A stretch of DNA of 64,000 nucleotides from Verrucomicrobiota bacterium (GTDB lineage Bacteria; Verrucomicrobiota; Verrucomicrobiia; CAIQCK01), in assembly GCA_016235595.1 (NCBI GenBank), contig JACRJX010000035.1, positions 1 through 64,000 on the forward strand, given 5' to 3'. Below the pieces are notes generated by a model, which was not told where the DNA came from, made no database searches, and saw nothing but the letters and a program-made list of their open reading frames with translations. Every line of letters begins with the position of its first letter. The first letter of the stretch is position 1. The position numbers were made by a program, and so were the translations under genes. This document shows positions 57,887 to 64,000 of the stretch, piece after piece.

Positions 57887-57893
57887 CGGGCCG

Positions 57894-60104
57894 ATGGCTG
57901 CAGACGCATCACAGGAAACAATCACCGGCACGCTGGAGCGGATTCTCTACGCCAACGAGGAGAATCACTACACCGTCGCGTCGTTGCAGCCGGAAAACAG
58001 CCGCGAGCCGGTCACCGTCGTTGGCAACCTCGCCAGCGTCCAGTGCGGCGAAATCCTCAAGCTCTCCGGCCGCTGGACGACGCACAAACAGTTCGGCCGC
58101 CAGTTCCAGGTCGAGAAGTTCGAGAGCGTTCTGCCCGCCACCGTCACCGGCATCAAGAAGTACCTCGGCAGCGGCCTCATCAAGGGCATCGGGCCGAAGT
58201 TCGCCGACCGCATCGTCAACCACTTTGGCGACCGCACACTGGAGGTCATTGACCAGTTTTCCGCGAAACTGCGCGATGTGGAGGGTATCGGGCCGGAGCG
58301 CGCGCGGCGCATCCGGGCAGCGTGGGTGGAGCAGAAGGCCATCCGCGACATCATGATCTTCCTGCAAAGCTACGGCATCAGCAGCTCGCAGGCGGCGAAG
58401 ATTTACAAGCAATACGGCAACGACGCGATGCAGGTCGTGAAAGCCAATCCTTACCAGCTTGCGCGCGACATCCACGGCATCGGCTTCAAGACCGCCGACG
58501 CCATCGCCGCCAATATGGGCGTGCCGGCCGATTCGCCGCGCCGCATTCGCGCCGGCATCCTGCACATGCTCGAAGGACTGACCGACGACGGCCACACCTG
58601 CTGCCCGCACGACGAGCTTTGCCAGCAGACCGCCGCGCTGTTGACCGTGGGCGACGACAAGGTGAAGGCCGAAATTCTCTCGCTCGCCGCCGACCGCGAC
58701 ATCGCCATCGAAGACGACCTGATCTTTCTGAGCCGGATGTTGCGCGCCGAGACCGATCTGGCCGCGCGGCTGCTCGCTCTGGCGCATGCGCCGCTCAGTT
58801 TGCCGGAGATCAAGCTCGACCTCGCGCTGAAATGGTTCGAGGAGAAAAACGAGATCGCCCTCGCCTCGGCCCAGCGCGAAGCGATCAAGACCGCGCTCAC
58901 CAGTAAACTCACCGTCATCACGGGCGGCCCCGGCGTCGGCAAAACCACCATCACCCGCGCCATCGTGAAGATCCTCCGCGCAAAGGAGTGCCGCGTCCTG
59001 CTCGCCTCGCCGACCGGCCGCGCTGCCAAGCGCCTCAGTGAAAGCACCGGCGCGACCGCGCAAACGATCCACCGCTTGTTGAAATACGACGCCGCCACGC
59101 ACGGCTTTGTCCACAACGAGCGCAAGGCGCTCAACTGTGACCTGTTGATCGTGGACGAAGCCTCCATGCTCGACCTGCCGCTCGCCTGCCAGCTCCTGAA
59201 AGCCGTCCCCATGTCTGCCTCGCTCGTGCTCGTCGGTGATGTGGACCAATTGCCGTCCGTCGGCCCTGGCAACGTCCTGCGCGACATCATCGAGAGCCGC
59301 GTCGGCCGCGCCGTGCGGCTCACGGAAATCTATCGGCAGGACAAAGCCAGCCACATCGTCGTCAACGCCCATCTCGTCAACTCCGGCCAGATGCCCGAGG
59401 CAACCCGCGACTCCGTCGCGGGCGGCCCGTCGGGAAGCGGCGCGCTACAGGATTTTTACTTCATCGAGCAGGACGACCCGGAGAAAGTCCTGCAAACCGT
59501 CATCGCATTGGTGAGCGATCGCATCCCAAAACGGTTCGGTCTCGACCCTTTCGATGACATCCAGATGCTTGCGCCGATGCATCGCGGCGTCTGCGGCGTC
59601 GAGAACATCAACCGCCAGCTCCAGGGCGCGCTCAACCCGGTGGGCGCGAAGTTCTCCCTCAAGCTCAACGAGCAACAGGTTGAGCGTTACGGCCGCGTCT
59701 ATCGCGTCCGGGACAAGGTGATGCAGATCAAGAACAACTACGACAAGGACGTGTTCAACGGCGACCTCGGCCGCATTGCGGCGATCGACCCTGTCGAGCA
59801 GACACTGACGGTCACGATGGACGAGCGCGCCGTGATCTATGACTTCACCGACCTCGATGAATTGCTGCCGGCCTATTGCATCAGCATCCATAAGAGCCAG
59901 GGCAGCGAGTATCCCGCCGTCATCGTTCCCGTGCTGACGCAGCACTACGTCATGCTCCAGCGCAACCTCCTCTACACCGCCATCACGCGCGCGCGCAAAC
60001 TCGTCGTCCTGATCGGCTCCAAGAAGGCGCTCTCCATCGCCGTCCGCAACAACAACACCGCCGCCCGCTACACGCGCCTGCGGCACCGGTTGCAGGCAGG
60101 TTGA
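57894..60104 (+). CDS. recD2: RecD2-type DNA helicase
   Basis: This encodes 736 residues. RecD2 is a 5'-3' superfamily 1B helicase acting in recombination and replication repair without RecBC. The N-terminal OB-like domain (TITGTLERILYANEENHYTV) and helix-hairpin-helix segments (IKGIGPKFADRIV, VEGIGPERARRIRAAW, IHGIGFKTADAIA) are the RecD2 additions. The motor has TVITGGPGVGKTTITRAIV (Walker A, about 342), LLIVDEASMLDLPL (Walker B, about 418), LVGDVDQLPSVGPG, LTEIYRQ and, near the end, PAYCISIHKSQGSEYPAVIV with RNLLYTAITRARKLVVL. All helicase motifs look intact. The start at 57894 lies directly after the predicted promoter, with no ribosome-binding site. Confidence 0.95.
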   Translation: MAADASQETITGTLERILYANEENHYTVASLQPENSREPVTVVGNLASVQCGEILKLSGRWTTHKQFGRQFQVEKFESVLPATVTGIKKYLGSGLIKGIGPKFADRIVNHFGDRTLEVIDQFSAKLRDVEGIGPERARRIRAAWVEQKAIRDIMIFLQSYGISSSQAAKIYKQYGNDAMQVVKANPYQLARDIHGIGFKTADAIAANMGVPADSPRRIRAGILHMLEGLTDDGHTCCPHDELCQQTAALLTVGDDKVKAEILSLAADRDIAIEDDLIFLSRMLRAETDLAARLLALAHAPLSLPEIKLDLALKWFEEKNEIALASAQREAIKTALTSKLTVITGGPGVGKTTITRAIVKILRAKECRVLLASPTGRAAKRLSESTGATAQTIHRLLKYDAATHGFVHNERKALNCDLLIVDEASMLDLPLACQLLKAVPMSASLVLVGDVDQLPSVGPGNVLRDIIESRVGRAVRLTEIYRQDKASHIVVNAHLVNSGQMPEATRDSVAGGPSGSGALQDFYFIEQDDPEKVLQTVIALVSDRIPKRFGLDPFDDIQMLAPMHRGVCGVENINRQLQGALNPVGAKFSLKLNEQQVERYGRVYRVRDKVMQIKNNYDKDVFNGDLGRIAAIDPVEQTLTVTMDERAVIYDFTDLDELLPAYCISIHKSQGSEYPAVIVPVLTQHYVMLQRNLLYTAITRARKLVVLIGSKKALSIAVRNNNTAARYTRLRHRLQAG

Positions 60105-60152
60105 GCTTGGTTCCAATTCGACCTGCCTAGCTTTCGGATTCCCAAACCTTGC

Positions 60153-62324
60153 TCAGTCGGCTGGCGCGGGTGGCTTCGACGGCAAACTGGCGGCGAGGTC
60201 CTCGCAGCGTTTCAATAGGACGGTGGCGACACCATCGGCGGGCCAGCGTTTCAGAAGATCGCGGTAGAGGGCGGCGGCGCGAGCGTGGTCGCCGCGCTGA
60301 TAGTGGGCAAAGGCTTCCTCAGTCTGGCGTCGAGAATCAGCCTGTTCCGGTGTTTCGGCTTCAGCTTCGCTGAGGAGCTCATAGACGGTGACGGTGGCGG
60401 TCTTGCCCTTGACGTTGGTGCAGTCCACGGGGCGCGCGCGAACCGCTGTGCCGGCGGCAACCAGCGTGGTCTCGCTGATGAGGATGCGTGTGCCGTAGTG
60501 TTTGTTCAACACCTCCAAGCGGCTGGCGAGGTTTACGGTGTCGCCGATGACGGTATAGTTCATGCGATGCTCGCTGCCGATATTACCCACGACGACGGGA
60601 CCGGTGTGGAGGCCGATGCGGGTGCGAAAAACAGGTTTGCCGGCGACACGCCATTGTTCGTTGAGGCGGTCGAGGTGGCGCTGGTTGGTGAGGGCGGCGC
60701 GGCAGGCGTCGGCGGCGTGAGCGGGGTTGAGGCGGGGCGCATTCCAGAACGCCATGACAGCATCGCCGATGAATTTGTCCACGGTGCCGCCGTGCTGGGC
60801 GATGCCGTCGCTCATGGCTTGCAGATAGGCGCCAAGATGCTCGACGATCTCTTCAGGACGGAGTTGTTCCGCGACCGGCGTGAAATTGGCGATGTCGGAG
60901 AAATAAATCGTGGCATTGATGCGCTCGCCGCCGAGCATGGCCTCGCGTCCGCTGCGGACGAGGTCGCCTACGAGATCGGCTGGAACGTATTTGCGGAACG
61001 AGCGGAGGTTGGTCTTCATCACGGCCATGGCGCTGCCCAGATCGCGAATCTCGCGAATGTACGAGAGCGGCGGGTTGGTCGGCGTGAGTTCGAGGCGGCC
61101 CATGGCGCGCGCTTCGCGTTGCAGTTCGACGAGCGGGCGGGAGGCGCGGCGCGAGAACCAGACGATGCCGATTGCCGACGCGATCAGCACGGTGACGAAC
61201 GTGGCAATGAACCAAATGGCGTTCTGGTTCACGCGCCCCATGACTTCGTCCTTGTCGAGCACCATGCCGATGAGGAGGCGGTTGTGGAGGCCCGCCACAA
61301 AATAACCGCTTATGTAGTTCGTTCCGTGGTCGGTGAATTTCAGTGTTCTCGTGCGCGCCGCCACGGATTCCGGCACGAAATCAGCCAGCGCGGTTAAGCC
61401 CGTGCGCAGTCTCTCATGGCCAGCGTATGTCGCGAATCTTCCGGAAATCCGCCGCAGGAACGCCTTCAGCGTCTCGTCGTGGATTTCGTTGGCGTCGCGG
61501 AACAACATGCCGGTCTTTTCATCAAGCACCATGCTCCGGTTCGGATGTGCGATCACCCGGTGCGAGCCGTCGTCTTTTTCCTCGATGATGAACGGATAGC
61601 CCGGCACCTGGGGATCAATGGCGGCGAGATAATCGCAAAGCGAAAGCGTGTCGAGATCCACGCCCCAGACGCCCTGTAACCGGCCGCCATCGTCATAGAC
61701 CGGCGTGGCATAGGTCACGCCCGTAATTTTGCGGTCGGTGGGGCGGTGTTTCCAGAACTCGTAGGTGGGCGTCCATGCGGTGGAACGCGTGGACTTTGCG
61801 GCTTGATAGAATTTTCGTGTCCGCGGGTCGTAGTGGTCCCAGGGAAATTGCGCCACGAACTGCCAGTCCTTGCCGTCCCATTGATAGCTCCGTTGGTTCC
61901 ATTGGCCGTTCGAGTCCAGTACGCGTTCCATCAGACCGACAGTCGTGTTGGTCTCGCGCAACAGGGCGAAGAACTCGCCCGTAGCCTCGACCCCGTAGTA
62001 GATGCTATCCAGTTCGTGATTCACCTCGAACGACGGCGTCAGCACAGATGCGAGGCGTTTGAAATCGCCGGCGCGCGGCGGCCGGCCGGCCATGATCTTC
62101 AGGTTCAGCTTGTTTTGGTCCTGTGCAATATCCACCAACTGTTCCATCTGGGCAGCGACGCGGGCCACCGTCTGCTGGACGACCATTCCGGTCAGTTCCC
62201 CCACGGAAAGCCGCCCCAAATATACCGTCGCGACGCTCACGACCGTCATGGAAACCACCAGTGGAGCGAGAATGGCCAGCGCCAGCAGGAACCGGAGGTT
62301 GTGGATATGCCTGTCGTGTTTCAT
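60153..62324 (-). CDS. Membrane adenylate cyclase with extracellular Cache sensor
   Basis: This encodes about 723 residues. Helix one (about 9-33, FLLALAILAPLVVSMTVVSV) and helix two (about 365-385, IWFIATFVTVLIASAIGIVW) flank a periplasmic sensor with Cache-like text such as TPTYEFWKHRPTDRKITGVT and GVWGVDLDTLSLCDYLA. A HAMP-like linker (SRRASRPLVELQREARAMG) leads to the class III cyclase domain from about 470: IYFSDIANFTPVAEQL and GDAVMAFWNAP carry the metal Asp residues, VDKFIGDA the adenine-specifying Lys, and YTVIGDTVNLASRLEVLNKH the Asn and Arg for transition state. It should make cyclic AMP in response to an external small molecule. The C-terminal tail has a TPR-like helical repeat. 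It converges with recD2 across 48 bases. Confidence 0.9.
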   Translation of the reverse strand: MKHDRHIHNLRFLLALAILAPLVVSMTVVSVATVYLGRLSVGELTGMVVQQTVARVAAQMEQLVDIAQDQNKLNLKIMAGRPPRAGDFKRLASVLTPSFEVNHELDSIYYGVEATGEFFALLRETNTTVGLMERVLDSNGQWNQRSYQWDGKDWQFVAQFPWDHYDPRTRKFYQAAKSTRSTAWTPTYEFWKHRPTDRKITGVTYATPVYDDGGRLQGVWGVDLDTLSLCDYLAAIDPQVPGYPFIIEEKDDGSHRVIAHPNRSMVLDEKTGMLFRDANEIHDETLKAFLRRISGRFATYAGHERLRTGLTALADFVPESVAARTRTLKFTDHGTNYISGYFVAGLHNRLLIGMVLDKDEVMGRVNQNAIWFIATFVTVLIASAIGIVWFSRRASRPLVELQREARAMGRLELTPTNPPLSYIREIRDLGSAMAVMKTNLRSFRKYVPADLVGDLVRSGREAMLGGERINATIYFSDIANFTPVAEQLRPEEIVEHLGAYLQAMSDGIAQHGGTVDKFIGDAVMAFWNAPRLNPAHAADACRAALTNQRHLDRLNEQWRVAGKPVFRTRIGLHTGPVVVGNIGSEHRMNYTVIGDTVNLASRLEVLNKHYGTRILISETTLVAAGTAVRARPVDCTNVKGKTATVTVYELLSEAEAETPEQADSRRQTEEAFAHYQRGDHARAAALYRDLLKRWPADGVATVLLKRCEDLAASLPSKPPAPAD

Positions 62325-62577
62325 GTTACCGCCCATCGGGCATCGCGCGGCTCATTCATTACGCCCTTTGCGGCTCGCGGCGCAACGGTTTTTCATGACT
62401 GGATGCGTTTTGCCTTCAGGTCGTCATCCAAAACCATCCTCACCCAGACCGGACAAGCAGGATGCATCGGCTGCAGGTTTGTCGTTGTGATTCATGACGA
62501 AAAAACCGATGATGTCTTCCGGTTCCGCTGTATCAAATGTGAAGAACCACCCGATACGAACGCGGTTGTGACGAATC

Positions 62578-63195
62578 ATGGCAACTTCGAACGACATTCC
62601 CGTGGCGGACCTGTTGGCGCGCGCGCGGACCGGCGACGAGCAGGCGGCGAACGATCTGTTCGCGCGGTGCCGCAACTACCTCGCCGTCGTCGCGCGGGCG
62701 CAGGTCGAAAGCTGGCTGCGCGCCAAGGCCGACGCCTCCGACATCGTGCAGGAAACACTTGTGGAGGCCAACCGCGACCTCCGGCAGTTTCGCGGCACCA
62801 CCGAAGCGGAGTGGCTGGCGTGGCTGCGGCAAATCCTCTCCCGCAACGCCGCTGATTTCGTCCGGCGCTATCGCGGCACCGAAAAACGCCAGCAACGGCT
62901 CGAAGTGCCTCTCGCGCCGCCGCCGGGCCACTCCTCGCTCGCCGCCGGCCTCGAACCGCGTGACAACGGCGAGACGCCGACGCAGGAAATCATGCGCTTG
63001 GAGCGCGAGATTCAAGTGGCTGACGCGATCATGCGGCTGGAGCCGGACCATCAGGAGATCATTGTGCTGCGCAACCTGGAGCGGCTGCCGTTCGAGGAGG
63101 TCGCGCAACGCATGAACCGTTCGCGCCCCGCCGCGCAGATGCTCTGGATGCGCGCCGTGCGCCGATTGCAGGAGGAATTGAAACGTGCCGGCTGA
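62578..63195 (+). CDS. ECF-type RNA polymerase sigma factor
   Basis: This encodes 205 residues. Region 2 shows LLARARTGDEQAANDLFARC, AKADASDIVQETLVEANRDL and RQFRGTTEAEWLAWLRQIL, where the DIVQETL segment contacts the core enzyme and -10 DNA. Region 4 shows IMRLEPDHQEIIVLRNLERL and PFEEVAQRMNRSRPAAQMLW, a helix-turn-helix for the -35 element. The acidic linker of about 50 residues (RQQRLEVPLAPPPGHSSLAA) is longer than in common ECF factors and is typical of planctomycete/verrucomicrobial groups that sit beside Ser/Thr kinases. No anti-sigma factor is visible; the overlapping kinase gene probably takes that role. Confidence 0.92.
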   Translation: MATSNDIPVADLLARARTGDEQAANDLFARCRNYLAVVARAQVESWLRAKADASDIVQETLVEANRDLRQFRGTTEAEWLAWLRQILSRNAADFVRRYRGTEKRQQRLEVPLAPPPGHSSLAAGLEPRDNGETPTQEIMRLEREIQVADAIMRLEPDHQEIIVLRNLERLPFEEVAQRMNRSRPAAQMLWMRAVRRLQEELKRAG

Positions 63196-64000
63196 ACCTG
63201 GCAGCAACGACGACGCCCTTGCTGCTGCGCTCGACAGCTACCTCGCGGAGTTGCAGGCGGGCCGCAAGCCGGACCGCGCGTCGTTTCTCGCACGGCATCC
63301 GGAATTGGTGACGATGCTCGATTGCGTTGAAGCGCTTCATCATCTCGCGCCGCCGCCCTCCAGTGCCCACGCCGAGACCATTGATTCGAGCGCTGACGGG
63401 CAGACGCCGCGCCAGCCGAAGCCCGAACCTTTTGCCGACTTCGGACGCTATGATCTGCTGGAGGAAATCGGCCGCGGCGGCATGGGCGTCGTTTACAGGG
63501 CGCGGCAGAAGGAACTCGACCGCGTCGTCGCGCTGAAAATCATTCTCGCCGGCCAACTCGCGTCGCCGGAAATCGTGCGCCGCTTTCTGGCCGAATCGCG
63601 CGCCGCGGCACGGCTGCAACACCCGAACATCGTCCGCGTTTTCGAGGCCGGCGAATTTCAGGGTCGTCACTTTTTCGCGATGGAACATGTCGCCGGCTCC
63701 AACCTTGCCGCGTTGGCACGTCGCGGCCCGCTCGACCCCGTGGATGCCGCGCGGCTCGTCTGCACCGTTGCGCGCGCCGTGGAGCATCTGCACTCGCAAG
63801 GCATCGTTCACCGCGACTTGAAGCCGTCGAACATCCTGCTCGACGAAAAAGGCCGGCCGTTCGTCACCGATTTCGGCCTTGCGAAACTGCTGGACGCTCA
63901 AAGCCAGATGACACAAAGCGGCGTCATCGCCGGCACGCCGAGCTACATGCCGCCGGAGCAGGCCGCGGGGCGCGTTGCGGAGATCGGTCCGCGCAGCGAC
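63185..64000 (+). CDS. Serine/threonine protein kinase, 3' end outside the window
   Basis: The window contains 272 residues from a GTG at 63185, which overlaps the end of the sigma factor gene by 11 bases. The first 90 residues form a short helical region (ALDSYLAELQAGRKPDRASF, ARHPELVTMLDCVEALHHL) seen in kinases that partner ECF factors. The kinase domain then shows YDLLEEIGRGGMGVVYRA (glycine loop near 96), VALKII (Lys), HRDLKPSNILL (catalytic loop near 208), DFGLAK and GTPSYMPPEQA. All catalytic residues are intact. In related genomes these proteins have a membrane helix and a sensory C-terminus such as WD40 or TPR repeats, which would lie beyond the window. It probably controls the sigma factor. 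Confidence 0.93.
   Translation, partial: MPAEPGSNDDALAAALDSYLAELQAGRKPDRASFLARHPELVTMLDCVEALHHLAPPPSSAHAETIDSSADGQTPRQPKPEPFADFGRYDLLEEIGRGGMGVVYRARQKELDRVVALKIILAGQLASPEIVRRFLAESRAAARLQHPNIVRVFEAGEFQGRHFFAMEHVAGSNLAALARRGPLDPVDAARLVCTVARAVEHLHSQGIVHRDLKPSNILLDEKGRPFVTDFGLAKLLDAQSQMTQSGVIAGTPSYMPPEQAAGRVAEIGPRSD

Noticed and set aside
57858..57893. Upstream TTG start extending RecD2 by 12 residues
   Set aside because: The TTG is the -35 box of a promoter-like pattern, and the extra residues do not match the RecD2 N-terminus.
57909..59372. Long open frame on the minus strand opposite recD2
   Set aside because: RecD2 motifs are intact on the plus strand; the minus frame has no domain or start-site support.
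1..64000. tRNA, rRNA, CRISPR arrays, transposases, integrases, toxin-antitoxin or restriction systems
   Set aside because: Scanning by eye found none; small structured RNAs could be missed without a covariance search.

Overview
The window looks like chromosome from a free-living, GC-rich Verrucomicrobiota bacterium, most likely from the Pedosphaera/Limisphaera side of the phylum. This is inferred from gene content: many secreted glycoside hydrolases, DUF1080 proteins, PQQ-type beta-propellers, S1 sulfatases and Tat-exported Gfo/Idh/MocA oxidoreductases. A planctomycete/verrucomicrobial ECF sigma factor plus Ser/Thr kinase pair is also present, as is a recurring signal peptide ending in PLAALHAA(D/E). 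No tRNA, rRNA, CRISPR array, phage or insertion sequence was seen.

Layout. (1) 1-1343, minus: end of a membrane protein gene, a zinc-ribbon membrane protein and a chimeric sialidase/esterase pseudogene. (2) 1373-16801, minus: nine secreted enzymes in one direction (GH42-like, SGNH/acetylxylan-esterase-like, TIM-barrel protein, GH20-like, ceramidase-LamG, polysaccharide deacetylase, sialidase-like, DUF1080, alpha/beta hydrolase), with no transporter or regulator among them. (3) 16884-28456: phosphoesterase lipoprotein, divergent EPSP synthase homologue with a PDZ/CsgG-like partner, GH50-like enzyme, glycerophosphodiesterase, DUF4832-like enzyme, a giant beta-propeller protein with an embedded methyltransferase, and a Tyr/Gly-rich secreted protein. 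(4) 28625-40114, minus: Wzz-like protein and 6-phosphogluconate dehydrogenase, then a promoter-headed run of M16 peptidase, cell-wall amidase, trans-sulfuration enzyme and PdxB; a U32 peptidase lies upstream. (5) 40246-48578, plus: seven tightly coupled genes for an envelope glycan (nucleotide-sugar epimerase, M20 hydrolase, three glycosyltransferases, a flippase and a cobalamin-type radical SAM enzyme). (6) 48756-49174: a small ORF followed by an integron attC-like site. (7) 49322-57721: Tat-exported sugar catabolism (two Gfo/Idh/MocA proteins, xylose-isomerase-like protein), beta-propeller, sulfatase and M20 amidohydrolase. (8) 57894-64000: RecD2 helicase, membrane adenylate cyclase, ECF sigma factor and a truncated Ser/Thr kinase.

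The most unusual signals are these. Palindromic elements sit in frame inside pdxB and the U32 gene and encode a similar peptide. A candidate attC site follows a single small ORF. Several genes have a promoter of the form TTGnnn-N16-18-TAnnn(T/A) placed only 7-8 bases before the start codon, which predicts leaderless mRNAs. One exported beta-propeller protein carries an inserted SAM-binding methyltransferase domain. The EPSP synthase homologue lacks a conserved active-site lysine.

Functionally, regions 2, 3 and 7 describe an organism that degrades complex, partly sulfated and acylated polysaccharides or glycoconjugates with individually exported enzymes. Region 5 builds its own surface glycan. 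All function statements come from reading motifs by eye; no database search was run.
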